This document shows, one piece after another, positions 15,865 through 25,107 of a DNA stretch of 64,000 nt. The DNA is from JAXGZG01 sp050952065 (GTDB lineage Bacteria > Bacillota > Sulfobacillia > Fermentithermobacillales > Fermentithermobacillaceae): the NCBI GenBank assembly GCA_050952065.1, contig JBMNKF010000001.1, forward strand, positions 186,001 through 250,000, written 5' to 3'. The stretch's first letter is position 1. Each line of letters begins with the position of its first letter. The notes beneath the pieces are model-generated. The model did not search any database and was not told the origin of the DNA. It saw nothing but the letters and a program-made list of their open reading frames with translations. Both the position numbers and the translations under genes were made by a program.

Positions 15865-16701
15865 CTAGACCAGCGGATCGGAACGCACCAGAGTTATCCT
15901 GGTGTAAGCCATACTGAACCCGGCTCTCACTATGTTCCGGTGTGAAGGGTTTCCCGGGTTAATCATGACCGTGGCCAAATCGCATCCTGCAGTGGCCGCC
16001 GCCTGGAGACGGGCTCTCAGAAGCCCACTTTGTACACCGTGTTTTCGAAATGATGGCAAGGTTGCGGCTGTCGACAGCATGGCGGTATGGTCCACTATTT
16101 TAAGGGCTCCTCCGCCGGCTACTTTGCCATCAACTTTGGCCAGGAAACAAAGTGTACCTTCGGTCCGGAACATGCAGCGAAAGATGTCCAGATCCGGAGG
16201 TGTTCCATCGTCCATGCCGGCGAAACCTCGTGCTACGGTTAAGGCCCAGGTTTCGCCATCTTCCACGCTGCTTCTATCCACCTGAGAGATTGATATGTGG
16301 GGGATTGGGGCGAGGTGCGAGGGACCGTTCTTGCTGACCTCAGTCACGAACAGATTCAGAAAATGAAAGATCTTGTAGTTTCTGCGTCCAATGATCTCCA
16401 CAAGAGAATCGTCTGCAAATGGGCACACGTCTATAATGGCTCTCGAGCCCCGGTACCAAAAGAATTCCTCTACCGTGTCAAGATCGGCTTCGGTAACGGG
16501 ATGGGCCATGCCAAGGCCAACGGCCCTGCTTAGAGGCGAACGACTTCCCGCAAAGGAAACACAACCGCTGCTGAGAGTCCGGACCGTAGCGCCTGAGCCA
16601 GGAAACAGCTCAGCATAGGCCCGGGCATACCTGGCGGTTACTTCGGCATCGGCTAATTCCAGACGAGTAGATAAGGATTTGTCAACAATTAGCTCCGGCA
16701 T
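15865..16701 (-). CDS. GNAT family N-acetyltransferase
   Basis: This 278-residue protein has a C-terminal GNAT acetyl-CoA-binding fold. Strands lead into the acyl-CoA loop LPSFRKHGVQSGLLRARL (about 215-232), a variant of the R/Q-x-x-G-x-G/A motif, followed by NPGNPSHRNIVRAGFS, typical of the last part of the fold. The N-terminal half (about 1-140) is also related in pattern to GNAT proteins, so this may be a tandem type. The acceptor substrate is unknown. I start at the ATG preceded by AAAGGTGA rather than 27 nt upstream. Confidence 0.8.
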   Translation of the reverse strand: MPELIVDKSLSTRLELADAEVTARYARAYAELFPGSGATVRTLSSGCVSFAGSRSPLSRAVGLGMAHPVTEADLDTVEEFFWYRGSRAIIDVCPFADDSLVEIIGRRNYKIFHFLNLFVTEVSKNGPSHLAPIPHISISQVDRSSVEDGETWALTVARGFAGMDDGTPPDLDIFRCMFRTEGTLCFLAKVDGKVAGGGALKIVDHTAMLSTAATLPSFRKHGVQSGLLRARLQAAATAGCDLATVMINPGNPSHRNIVRAGFSMAYTRITLVRSDPLV

Positions 16702-16800
16702 GGCGTTCACCTTTCTCCCATTGCCCACTGGGTCTCTCGGGTTGGTGATTTCTATACTATATTAAGTTGGGAGCCTAGCACAAAGTACTTAGGGACGAGT

Positions 16801-16829
16801 TTGCCGTTTACTTGTGGGATTGTTATGGT
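16801..16829 (+). promoter_or_regulatory. Candidate promoter of the glutamate dehydrogenase gene
   Basis: TTGCCG (16801-16806) and TATGGT (16824-16829) are separated by 17 bp. A start of transcription near 16836 supports the later ATG at 16887 as the translation start. Confidence 0.4.
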
Positions 16830-16886
16830 ATTCACGGTATGATAGAAGGGCAACAAACTAAACAGGGAGGGGCTGAATCCACAACA

Positions 16887-18140
16887 ATGGCTTCCACGCT
16901 TCTTCAAAACGTACAGGTTTACTTCGGCAAGGCAGCTGACAAGCTGGGGCTATCGGAGGAACTTCGCGATCTCCTTTCGAAACCTCAGCGGACCGTTCTG
17001 GTCAACATACCGGTGAAAGTCGGCGGCAAGACTCGCGTGTTCCAAGGCTATAGGGTCCAGCACAATAACGCCCGCGGACCGTACAAAGGTGGCTTGCGTT
17101 ATCACCCCGCGGTTGACCTCGAAGAGGTCGAGGCTCTGGCGGCTCTCATGACCTGGAAGTGCTCACTCCTCAATGTCCCTTACGGCGGAGGAAAAGGTGG
17201 AGTGGCGGTAGATCCCACTACCCTAACCGAGAGCGAGCTTGAGGAACTCAGCCGCAAGTTTATCCGCGCTCTTATGCCGGTTGTCGGACCTCAGGTGGAC
17301 GTGCCTGCGCCTGACGTAAACACCGACGGCAGGATTATGGCCTGGATGATCGATGAGGCAGAAGGCATGACCGGGCACAGCATGCTTCCGCTTCTAACCG
17401 GGAAACCCGTAGATCTAGGCGGGTCTCTTGGACGTACCGAATCCACAGGTTACGGGGTGGCCATCACAGGCATCCATGCTCTGGAGAAACTCGGTATCGA
17501 CAAGACTAAAGCTACGGCATGTGTGCAAGGCTTCGGCAAGGTCGGAATGTGGACCGCTGTGAGGCTCCACAGCGAGGGAGTCAAGGTAGTGGCAGTCTCC
17601 GACATCTCCGGTGCCATCTACTGCAAGGATGGACTAGATATTCCGGCACTGCGGGCGTACACCAACACTTCTGAAAGGCACCTTATTGCCGGATACACCC
17701 AGCCCGGACTGAAGTCCATGGATCCCAACGATTTGTTGACGCTCGAGGTAGATCTCGTTTGTCCGGCTGCTATGGAGAACCAGATCGACGCTGAAGTGGC
17801 GAGGAAGATGAGATGCAAGGTTATCTCCGAGGGCGCCAACGGACCGGTAGTGCCAGAAGGCGATGAAGTCCTTCATGAGCGCGGCATCGTCTCGGTGCCT
17901 GACATTTTGGCTAACGCCGGTGGAGTGACCGTGTCCTACTTCGAATGGGTGCAGAACCTACAGGGCTACTACTGGAGCTTCGATGAAGTCATCGACAAGA
18001 TGGACACGATGATGCTGTCTTGTCTAGATGAAGTCTGGGAGCTGGCCAAGGAGCTAGGGACTAACCTGAGGACAGCCGCTTTCATGGTTGCCATAAAGAG
18101 GGTCATTGCGGCAATGAAGTGCAGGTTGGCTCTAGAGTAG
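16887..18140 (+). CDS. gdhA: Glutamate dehydrogenase (Glu/Leu/Phe/Val family)
   Basis: This enzyme catalyses reversible oxidative deamination of glutamate to 2-oxoglutarate and ammonium with NAD(P)+; in amino-acid fermenters it usually runs catabolically. Starting at 16887 gives 417 residues, the usual length. Seen are GPYKGGLRYHP, the MTWKCSLLNVPYGGGKGG stretch with the catalytic-type lysines, PAPDVNTD, and the dinucleotide fold motif GFGKVG, with an acidic residue later in VVAVSD. The region before 16887 is open but not homologous in style; GGGAGGGG lies 14 nt upstream, a little far. A hairpin terminator follows. Confidence 0.95.
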   Translation: MASTLLQNVQVYFGKAADKLGLSEELRDLLSKPQRTVLVNIPVKVGGKTRVFQGYRVQHNNARGPYKGGLRYHPAVDLEEVEALAALMTWKCSLLNVPYGGGKGGVAVDPTTLTESELEELSRKFIRALMPVVGPQVDVPAPDVNTDGRIMAWMIDEAEGMTGHSMLPLLTGKPVDLGGSLGRTESTGYGVAITGIHALEKLGIDKTKATACVQGFGKVGMWTAVRLHSEGVKVVAVSDISGAIYCKDGLDIPALRAYTNTSERHLIAGYTQPGLKSMDPNDLLTLEVDLVCPAAMENQIDAEVARKMRCKVISEGANGPVVPEGDEVLHERGIVSVPDILANAGGVTVSYFEWVQNLQGYYWSFDEVIDKMDTMMLSCLDEVWELAKELGTNLRTAAFMVAIKRVIAAMKCRLALE

Positions 18141-18175
18141 ATACGAACCAAGCAAGGTTTTATTGTGATTTGTGG

Positions 18176-18206
18176 GGAGCCAGACAACGATCTGGCTCCT
18201 CCATTT
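18176..18206 (+). terminator. Terminator after glutamate dehydrogenase gene
   Basis: A perfect 9-bp stem GGAGCCAGA/TCTGGCTCC with a 6-nt loop, followed by TCCATTTT. Confidence 0.75.
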
Positions 18207-18330
18207 TGGCGTCGGTCAGTAAGATTTGGTAGAAAGAGGCCCAAAAACCTCTATGTTGAATTGGAGACGCTTTTGGCAGAAGGAACTGGCGAGTCAAAGG
18301 TGAAAATGCATAGATGAGGAGGGGTCTAGT

Positions 18331-19122
18331 GTGAACAGCGAACCCAAGCAAGGTTCCCTTAGTTTCATAATGAATCGGGCAACCGTGAGATCGTATCTGG
18401 ACAAAGATGTGTCCGACGATACCCTTGTGACTTTGGCCAAGGCCGCTCAACAGGCGCCTTTTACCGGTCAGATGTATGCGTTTATTTACACGCGGGACAA
18501 AGAGAAAAAAGAGATCCTTGCCAAGCACTTGGGCGGGTTTGTCAAGAATGCTCCGGTATTCGTTTTGTGCTGCTTGGATTTTAGGAAACTTGAGAAGTTT
18601 ATCGCCTTCAAACAGAGGGAAAACAAAGCTCGCGACATTCAGATGCTGTTCCTGGGTATCCAGGACGTGTCCTATGCGGCCATGAACTGGGTGTTAGCAG
18701 CCGAAGCCCTCGGCCTGGGCACGTGTTTCTTCGGCGGAGCTCCCATGATAGCGCCGCTTCTGACCGAGATGTTTGAACTTCCGGACAGAGTGTATCCCGT
18801 TGTGGGGATGATCGTGGGCTACCCTGCCCATAAACCAAGTCCCAGACCGCGCATACCCACTTCATGTGTCCTTTTCAAAGAGCGCTATCACGACCTGAGC
18901 GATGCGGAGGTTGCCGCCGCCATGGATGTAATGGATGCAGGGCTGATTCGCGAGGGGTACTATCAGAAACTTAATGTGAAGATCCCCAAGCCGGAAGAGG
19001 GAGAAGACCGGGTCGGGTTCGACCAATATGGGTGGAGCGAGCATGTTTCCCGAAAGTACGCCAGCCGCGGAGGAGGCGAAGCACTCAAGGAGTATCTGGC
19101 CGACAAAGGTATACGTCTCTAG
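18331..19122 (+). CDS. Nitroreductase family flavoprotein
   Basis: This 263-residue FMN-dependent oxidoreductase resembles the NfsA-like group. The N-terminal phosphate-binding stretch NRATVRSYLDKDV (about 15-27) is followed by AKAAQQAPFTGQ. The middle carries the AMNWVLAAEALGLGTCFFGG helix and loop, and later PVVGMIVGYPAHKPSPRPR. Such proteins reduce nitroaromatics, quinones or flavins using NAD(P)H; the physiological substrate is unknown. The GTG start follows GAGGAGGGG by 4 nt. Confidence 0.88.
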   Translation: MNSEPKQGSLSFIMNRATVRSYLDKDVSDDTLVTLAKAAQQAPFTGQMYAFIYTRDKEKKEILAKHLGGFVKNAPVFVLCCLDFRKLEKFIAFKQRENKARDIQMLFLGIQDVSYAAMNWVLAAEALGLGTCFFGGAPMIAPLLTEMFELPDRVYPVVGMIVGYPAHKPSPRPRIPTSCVLFKERYHDLSDAEVAAAMDVMDAGLIREGYYQKLNVKIPKPEEGEDRVGFDQYGWSEHVSRKYASRGGGEALKEYLADKGIRL

Positions 19123-19184
19123 TGTTAAACAATAGGCCCGTATCTTTCGGCTAGGCGACAGAACGGGTTAAGAGGGATAATTCA

Positions 19185-20441
19185 ATGGTGACCAAGCGCT
19201 TGTACTGGGAGAATCCGTACGATACGGCGTTCGACGCAGTAATCACCAGGGTAGGCTTTCGGGAGGGTGACCCATTTATGGTACTTGACCGCACCCTCTT
19301 TCACCCGGAAGCCGGGGGGCAACCGGCGGATCTTGGCTCAATACAATTGATCTCCGGCTATCCCGACGCTTTCGAGGTGACCGCCGTGTTGGAGGACGGG
19401 GATGAGGTCGTACACGTCCTCTCGGTCGCTTCCGCCCCACGGGCCCTTTGGCCAACCTTGAGGGGCAGAAGTGTGAGAGGAACTATCGATTGGGCCCATC
19501 GTTTCGATATGATGCAACAGCACACCGGTCAGCACATCCTGTCCAGAGCCTTCGAAAAAAGCCTCGGCGCCGAGACTGTAGGCTTTCACCTGGGCAGGGA
19601 TTACGGCACCATAGATTTGGACATTCAGAAAGTGTCCCCGGAGGCTTTGGCTGATGTGGAGCGCTTGGCCAATCAAGTGGTTTTCCAGGACGATCCGATA
19701 GTGGTTAAGGAGTATGAGGCCGCAGGACTACCCGGGGACATTCGAAGCAGGTTCGCCATAGACGCTCCCAAGATTCGCGTCGTATACATAGGAGACTACG
19801 ACGCTTGTCCCTGCGGAGGGACCCATGTCTCGTCTGCTGGGCAGATAGGTCTCATAAGGGTCAATGGGGTCGAACGGGCACACGGGGGCGTCCGGGTGGT
19901 CTTCCGGTGTGGGTGGCGGGCTCTTGCAGACTACAGGCACAAGGAAAGCCTGTTGGCTGAGTCTGCTCGGTTGGTATCGCAGGGTCTAGACGCAGTTCCC
20001 GGGGCCATTTCTGATATGAAAGACAAGATCCTTGAACTCGAAAAGACGGTTTCGGTCATGAACGAGATTCTATTGGATAGAGAGATCGCCGAAATGGTGC
20101 GCCAACACGCTGATCGGCCACCGGAGATTCTAATAGAGTGTCTTCAGGGGAAGGAGATAGGCGATCTTCGGGTTTTGGCAAAGAGGGTTAGTGAAGGCAT
20201 TGGCTCTCCCGTAGTGTTTTTTACGGTATCGCCCAACTTCCAGGCCATTGTCGTGTGCCCGTTTGGGGGACCGGATGCCCGAACGATCGTCAGCGAAATT
20301 GCCGGGGTTTTAGGGGGCAGAGGTGGCGGAACTCCGCAACTGGCGCAACTTGGATCCAAAGAGCCCTTGGGTCTCTGTGAGCGCGAGGCTGTTGAGGCAA
20401 TACAGACGTGTCTTCGGGACAAGGGTATTCTGGATAGATAA
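19185..20441 (+). CDS. AlaX-type alanyl-tRNA editing protein with DHHA1 domain
   Basis: This 418-residue free-standing relative of the alanyl-tRNA synthetase editing region would hydrolyse mischarged Ser- or Gly-tRNA(Ala). Zinc ligands are HTGQH (113-117) and CPCGGTH (208-214), both intact. An N-terminal beta-barrel (ENPYDTAFDAVI, FHPEAGGQPAD) is as in AlaRS. A predicted helical linker (about 255-310) precedes a C-terminal DHHA1-like domain with the glycine-rich GGRGGGTPQLAQ. This is the long AlaX form with all the domains after the aminoacylation core. The start is ATG after AGAGGGATAA. Confidence 0.92.
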   Translation: MVTKRLYWENPYDTAFDAVITRVGFREGDPFMVLDRTLFHPEAGGQPADLGSIQLISGYPDAFEVTAVLEDGDEVVHVLSVASAPRALWPTLRGRSVRGTIDWAHRFDMMQQHTGQHILSRAFEKSLGAETVGFHLGRDYGTIDLDIQKVSPEALADVERLANQVVFQDDPIVVKEYEAAGLPGDIRSRFAIDAPKIRVVYIGDYDACPCGGTHVSSAGQIGLIRVNGVERAHGGVRVVFRCGWRALADYRHKESLLAESARLVSQGLDAVPGAISDMKDKILELEKTVSVMNEILLDREIAEMVRQHADRPPEILIECLQGKEIGDLRVLAKRVSEGIGSPVVFFTVSPNFQAIVVCPFGGPDARTIVSEIAGVLGGRGGGTPQLAQLGSKEPLGLCEREAVEAIQTCLRDKGILDR

Positions 20442-20447
20442 CAACAA

Positions 20448-20483
20448 GGCCGGGCGATCCATTGGGCATGGTTTCGCTCGGCC
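20448..20483. terminator. Convergent hairpin terminator
   Basis: GGCCGGGCGA and TCGCTCGGCC form a 10-bp stem with one G-U pair between two converging genes. Confidence 0.5.
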
Positions 20484-20502
20484 ACTGGAATTGCGGAGGT
20501 TT

Positions 20503-22134
20503 CTACGTCTTCTTTCGTAGGACGCGGCCCGCGAACACAGGTTTAACGCAACCGTTTTCAAAAGCCACTTTCCCGTTCACCAGGACGTAGTGGATGCCCT
20601 TAGCCCGAAGGTATGGTTGTGTGGCAGTCGCTGTGTCTTCCAGGACGTCGGGGTCGAACACGACCAGGTCCGCCCAATAGCCGGGGAGGATCTGCCCGCG
20701 GTCACGGAACCCCATGGTGATTGCAGGCAAGAGAGTCGATTTCCTTACCGCTTCCTCCAAAGTGAGGACGCCTTCTCTAACGAATCTGCCTATAACTCGC
20801 GGGAATGTCCCGTGATGTCTTGGATGAATAGGAGTCGGATCTATGGGATCGTCCAGTGTGAAGCCATCGGTCCCAGGCATGGAAAAACAGGCTTTGATTA
20901 TGGTGCGCACATCGTCCATGCTGATAGCAGACGCGCTCCACACACCTAATCCATCTGCGTGGACGAGATGGGCAAAAACGTCAATTACGTCCGCTTTCAG
21001 TTCCTTGGCGTACTCGCCCAGGATCCGCCCCTCTGCGTCGGGGAAGGAGGGGGCTCTCACTATCACAGAGTCCACTATACGCTTGGTGAAAGCTCCGATA
21101 TCCGGGAGCTCTTTGACCTCTGCAACTACATCATTCTGTCCGAGTCTGCGCCGGATCGTTTCTACATCACGCTCGTCTACCAGCGATACCCGCTTTCCGC
21201 CCCCGTGGATCCGTCTCAAGGCTTCTGGGGGAAGGAAGCCCATCATTGAGCTGGCTTGAGAGAACTCGTAGGGATATACATCCACAGTAATCCTCAAACC
21301 CCTTTGCCTGGCCTCTTGAATCATCTCAAGACTCCTGGCAACTTTCCCGAAATTCCTCTTGGCCAGGACCTTATGGTGAGAGATCTCAGCGCGGACCCCG
21401 GTCTTGGCTACTATGGAAATGACTTCATCCACTGACTCAAATAGCGCGTCGCCTTCGTTCTTCATGTGCGTGGCGTAGATACCATCGTATTCGTTCACTA
21501 CTCGGGCGAGCTCCGTGATTTCAGAAGTAGGCGCGAACCTGCCCGGAACGTAGGATCGTCCCGTGGACATGCCCCAGGCCCCGGCTTCCATGGCTTCTCG
21601 AAGCATGCATTTCATAGCTTCGATTTCACCCGGTGTGGCCTCCCTCTTTTCGGTTCCTACCACATGTGCTCTTAAGAGGCTCTGGCCGACTTGGGGGGCC
21701 ACGTTTGTACCAATCCCGGTCTTGTCCATTTTGTCCATGAACTCACCCAGAGAATGCCATGTCCAGTCGATTCTCTCAAAGACACAGCGGTGTACGAGAC
21801 CGGACAACAGATGTCTTAGGACGGAGTTCTTGGTTTCTTCCTTGACTGGGGCCATAGACCAGCCGCAATTCCCCACAACTTCGGTGGTGATACCTTGCGA
21901 CAGGGCACCTTCACCCTTCCTGTGGGCCAGTAGTGACAGGTCGGAGTGTGAGTGCATATCGACGAAGCCGGGAGAAACGCACATTCCCGACACATCAAGC
22001 GAGGCTTCGCTTTCGGCATCCGGAAGGTTCTCTACCGCAGCGATCACACCGTTCTTTATGCCGATGTCGGCTCTGAAACGGGGGCGTCCGGTACCGTCAA
22101 CTACGATGGCGTTTCGGAGCACTAGATCCAGCAC
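20503..22134 (-). CDS. N-acyl-D-amino-acid deacylase (D-aminoacylase family)
   Basis: This 543-residue amidohydrolase would release D-amino acids from N-acyl-D-amino acids. The metal motif is PGFVDMHSHSD (HxH at 61 and 63). The family-specific Cys ligand region VGNCGWSMAPV and the SHHK segment are present, along with a C-terminal HPRHHGTFPRV segment typical of this group. I choose a GTG start because AAAGGAGG lies 7 nt upstream; six earlier codons are open but lie over that site. Together with DppA and other peptidases it fits scavenging of D-amino-acid material such as cell-wall fragments. Confidence 0.9.
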   Translation of the reverse strand: MLDLVLRNAIVVDGTGRPRFRADIGIKNGVIAAVENLPDAESEASLDVSGMCVSPGFVDMHSHSDLSLLAHRKGEGALSQGITTEVVGNCGWSMAPVKEETKNSVLRHLLSGLVHRCVFERIDWTWHSLGEFMDKMDKTGIGTNVAPQVGQSLLRAHVVGTEKREATPGEIEAMKCMLREAMEAGAWGMSTGRSYVPGRFAPTSEITELARVVNEYDGIYATHMKNEGDALFESVDEVISIVAKTGVRAEISHHKVLAKRNFGKVARSLEMIQEARQRGLRITVDVYPYEFSQASSMMGFLPPEALRRIHGGGKRVSLVDERDVETIRRRLGQNDVVAEVKELPDIGAFTKRIVDSVIVRAPSFPDAEGRILGEYAKELKADVIDVFAHLVHADGLGVWSASAISMDDVRTIIKACFSMPGTDGFTLDDPIDPTPIHPRHHGTFPRVIGRFVREGVLTLEEAVRKSTLLPAITMGFRDRGQILPGYWADLVVFDPDVLEDTATATQPYLRAKGIHYVLVNGKVAFENGCVKPVFAGRVLRKKT

Positions 22135-22358
22135 GTGAAAACCTCCTTTCAATCAGGTAAAGGTGTTCTTTACGGGAGCCGAATTACCTTCCGGTGGCCT
22201 CCAAGTTGAAAGAGATTCCTTCATTGGGTCTGGTAGAATGTTCTTTAGACTGGCGAGTCGGTCGGATGAGACTAAAGTGGGCACCCGGCGTACTCATACC
22301 TATAGATGACGTTAATTGAGTATGACGCCAGGTATGCCTTGGGAGGCTTCCTTCCCGG

Positions 22359-22925
22359 GTGGAAGACAGGGAGTTACTGGGTAGAGCCCAAAGAGGCGAC
22401 AAAGAGGCTTTTGCGGAGATCGTGCGCCGGTATCACAGGAGCATTTACAACCTGGCCTACCGGATGACCGGGAACCGCGAAGACTCTAAGGACATAGTTC
22501 AGGAGGCCTTGCTGAGGGCGTACAGGGCTCTCCCTACGTTCGATTTGGAGAAGCCGTTTCTGCCGTGGGTATACAGGATAGCGTGGAATATCTGCGCCGA
22601 CCGCGGAAGGAAGATGGGAAGGACGCCCCAGGAAGGTTCCTTAGACGACAATGAGAGAGAGTCGGCGAGTCTGGCTGCACAGGACCCCGGTCCGGCCAAG
22701 ATCTATGAGGCTAAGGAGACTAGAGAAGCGCTCGACGATGCCATTAATAGACTTGCTGATGGCTATCGCGAACTCATTATCATGTTCCACGTTGACGGGT
22801 TGTCAATAAAGGAAATATCTGAAGTGACAGGCATGAAAGAAACAGTCATCAAGAACAGGCTATACAGAGGCAGACAGAGGCTGAGGAAGATTCTAGAATC
22901 GGGTGGTACGACATGTGGAGCTTAA
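22359..22925 (+). CDS. ECF-type RNA polymerase sigma factor
   Basis: This 188-residue extracytoplasmic-function sigma factor is similar in pattern to SigW. Region 2 spans about 20-85 (YHRSIYNLAYRMTGNREDSKDIVQEALLRAYRAL) and includes the -10-recognising WVYRIAWNICAD helix. Region 4 spans about 120-180, with the helix-turn-helix DGLSIKEISEVTGMKETVIKNRLYRGRQRL. The GTG start has GGGAGG 13 nt upstream, so the start is less certain. It heads a tightly packed operon with a membrane anti-sigma-like protein, PspC and LiaF-like genes, so it probably answers cell-envelope stress. Confidence 0.92.
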   Translation: MEDRELLGRAQRGDKEAFAEIVRRYHRSIYNLAYRMTGNREDSKDIVQEALLRAYRALPTFDLEKPFLPWVYRIAWNICADRGRKMGRTPQEGSLDDNERESASLAAQDPGPAKIYEAKETREALDDAINRLADGYRELIIMFHVDGLSIKEISEVTGMKETVIKNRLYRGRQRLRKILESGGTTCGA

Positions 22926-22965
22926 CAGGTAACACTCCTTGTCCGGGAGTTGGGGGTGCCGGGCC

Positions 22966-23604
22966 ATGAAGGTAGGCAGTTGCCCAGACGACAGTATGAT
23001 CGAGAGTTACTTCTACAATGATCTTCCGTTTCGCAGTACATTTCTATTGCGTCTTCACCTGACTTTCTGCCGAGACTGTCGGAAACGGTTGGGTCTCGTG
23101 AAAGACTTCCATAAGATTCTCTCGGAGACGTCCATCTGCGAGCCTCCAGAGGGTTTTCTAGAAGATCTGCTTGCTGCCGTCCAGTCGTGGGAACGCCCAA
23201 GCCTGCCGGTTCCTTCCTATGACGGACCTGTGGTTGGGGCCCCGTTATCCCGGACTGAGGACTCCCCGGCAGTCAAGATACGGTGGGCGCTCGGCATGGC
23301 AGCGTTTGCCGTCGTCAGCGTGCTTCAGTGGCGCCTTGGTGATAATCTTCCTGAACTTATGAGGGGGCGCTACTTATTGTCTTTTTCCGATATCCAGAGC
23401 GTATGGACGTTCCTATCATCCGGTCAGTGGATTTCCAGCATGAAGAGCGTCATCGATGCGATTCGGGCGGATGGCCTTGCCTCTCTCATAATACTGGGTA
23501 GTACAATACCTTGGCTGTTAGCGGGCGTATTAATATGTGGCGGTGTTGTCACGGTTATGTTCATCCAGGGCTTGCGGCACCGCGAGAGTGGAGGAGATGG
23601 ATGA
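22966..23604 (+). CDS. Putative membrane-anchored anti-sigma factor with zinc-finger motif
   Basis: This 212-residue protein starts with a region containing HLTFCRDCRK (HxxxCxxC), the metal motif of zinc-binding anti-sigma domains. A linker follows, then two hydrophobic segments (about residues 105-125 and near 178-200). It would hold the preceding ECF sigma factor at the membrane until a signal arrives. Its position directly after the sigma gene supports this role. The ATG has a G-rich site GGGGGTG 8 nt upstream. It overlaps the next gene by 4 nt (ATGA). Confidence 0.78.
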   Translation: MKVGSCPDDSMIESYFYNDLPFRSTFLLRLHLTFCRDCRKRLGLVKDFHKILSETSICEPPEGFLEDLLAAVQSWERPSLPVPSYDGPVVGAPLSRTEDSPAVKIRWALGMAAFAVVSVLQWRLGDNLPELMRGRYLLSFSDIQSVWTFLSSGQWISSMKSVIDAIRADGLASLIILGSTIPWLLAGVLICGGVVTVMFIQGLRHRESGGDG

Positions 23605-24119
23605 TGAAGCGACTTTATAGATCTAGGAGTACGAGGATTCTCGGAGGTGTCGCGGCAGGGACGGGCGAGTATTTCGGGGTGGACGTCACGGCAATAAGGC
23701 TCGTATTCGCCTTGGTGTGCCTGCTCACTCCCCAAGCGATATTGGCGTACCTATTGGCATGGGTGATTATCCCCGAAGAACCGATAGGATATAGAACCGG
23801 CGACGGTATTACAGAGCCCGTGTCCGAAGGCCAGGCAGCTGTGGACCAACCCGTGGAAGGTGTCGAGCCTGCTTCCAAGCCTTCACTCGAAGAGCCGGCC
23901 AACCGTGTGCCTGTGAGTACCTCCGAGTCATACCGCACCCGTCAGTTCTTGGGGCTCGCTCTCATAGGCGTCGGCGCAGTTATCCTTATGAAGAGATTCA
24001 TGCCGTCATTCTGGTGGGGGTATCCCTTGAGGCTTGTACGCGAGTGGTGGCCTTTAGGCATCATTCTCATAGGCGTGGCCATGATTCTGAGTGTCATTAG
24101 GGGAGGGAACAGGCATTGA
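23601..24119 (+). CDS. PspC-domain membrane protein
   Basis: This 172-residue protein begins with the PspC domain: KRLYRSRSTRILGGVAAGTGEYFGVDVTAIRLVFALVC, where ILGGVAAG is diagnostic, leading into a membrane segment ending WVIIPEE. A ~50-residue acidic/Pro linker leads to two further hydrophobic segments. PspC proteins act in envelope stress responses at the cytoplasmic membrane. The start is set by GGAGGAG 5 nt upstream and an ATGA overlap with the anti-sigma gene; the open frame further upstream lies inside that gene. Confidence 0.88.
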   Translation: MMKRLYRSRSTRILGGVAAGTGEYFGVDVTAIRLVFALVCLLTPQAILAYLLAWVIIPEEPIGYRTGDGITEPVSEGQAAVDQPVEGVEPASKPSLEEPANRVPVSTSESYRTRQFLGLALIGVGAVILMKRFMPSFWWGYPLRLVREWWPLGIILIGVAMILSVIRGGNRH

Positions 24120-25039
24120 CCGGTCGCCTTCTCAGCGGGCTGATCATAGTCATGATCGGCGCTTTGCTGTTGCTCAACACCACAGGGTATCTTCCGTGGA
24201 GCATATGGGCTTCTGCCATGGAGTTTTGGCCCGTTCTGATCATTGGGCTCGGCGTGCAGGTGGCACTATCCAAATGGCGAGTGCCAGGGTTAGCGCTGGC
24301 CGTAGTGGTTGTGCTCATTCTGGGGGCCATGTACCCATACGCCGGTTCAAACACGTGGCTTAGGAGGTTTGGCATACCAACGAGAAGGTCCAATATTGAG
24401 TCGGATGAAGACTTTACCATATCCTTGAGGCCCGACGTTTCAGGTGTGGCCCTGTTCCTAGAGGCTCCGGCTTACAGAGTTCTGGTCAGAGGTGACTCTG
24501 ACCGGAACTCTCCTGATACAGCCCTTCGGGCAAGACTCAAGTGGACCACGAGCGAGCCGTCCATATCAGAGTCAACAAACGGGCAAAGATTAGAAGTGAG
24601 AGTAACGGCGCCTTCGTCACAACCGGTCCAAGTCTTTGGAAATCAGAACTGGGATATTGCTATTAACCCTTCCCTGGTTTCGACTCTTTTTCTGAATGGC
24701 GGCGTTGTTGGTCTGGGGTTGGATTGTACAGAACTGTACGTTGATACACTCAACGTAGATGCCGGCGTGTCAGACCTCGATCTAAACATAGGTCAGTTGG
24801 GTAAAGAGACGAAAGTGATGTGTACGGGCGGAGTAGCCAATGTCACGCTGACGGTGCCCAAGGATGCGGGAGTTCGTATCAGCATTGCGGGCCCTTCTGT
24901 GATTCCTCACGATTTCTCAAAACAGGGTCTGACTAAAGCGGGCGGTGTGTGGACAACCCCAGATTACCAAAACGCCCGTAGCAAGATTGACCTTTCTGTT
25001 TCTTCCGGCGTATCCCGAGTGTACCTCGCCCGCAAGTGA
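24116..25039 (+). CDS. LiaF-like membrane protein with C-terminal beta-helix domain
   Basis: This 307-residue protein has three or four N-terminal membrane segments (about 5-80, the DUF5668-like pattern LIIVMIGALLLLNTTG and FWPVLIIGLGV). A soluble C-terminal domain (about 95-305) follows, built of repeating beta stretches (YVDTLNVDAGVSDLDLNIGQL, GGVANVTLTVPKDAGVRI) as in LiaF/toast-rack domains. LiaF proteins restrain envelope-stress signalling. It starts at a TTG overlapping the PspC stop by 4 nt, with GGGAGGG upstream, so it is translationally coupled and ends the operon. Confidence 0.85.
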   Translation: MTGRLLSGLIIVMIGALLLLNTTGYLPWSIWASAMEFWPVLIIGLGVQVALSKWRVPGLALAVVVVLILGAMYPYAGSNTWLRRFGIPTRRSNIESDEDFTISLRPDVSGVALFLEAPAYRVLVRGDSDRNSPDTALRARLKWTTSEPSISESTNGQRLEVRVTAPSSQPVQVFGNQNWDIAINPSLVSTLFLNGGVVGLGLDCTELYVDTLNVDAGVSDLDLNIGQLGKETKVMCTGGVANVTLTVPKDAGVRISIAGPSVIPHDFSKQGLTKAGGVWTTPDYQNARSKIDLSVSSGVSRVYLARK

Positions 25040-25107
25040 CCCTCCCTGACTAACCTGCGCTTCTTGGGGGCATATTACCCTCAGCATCTTTGGGAAAAGG
25101 TGGAACC

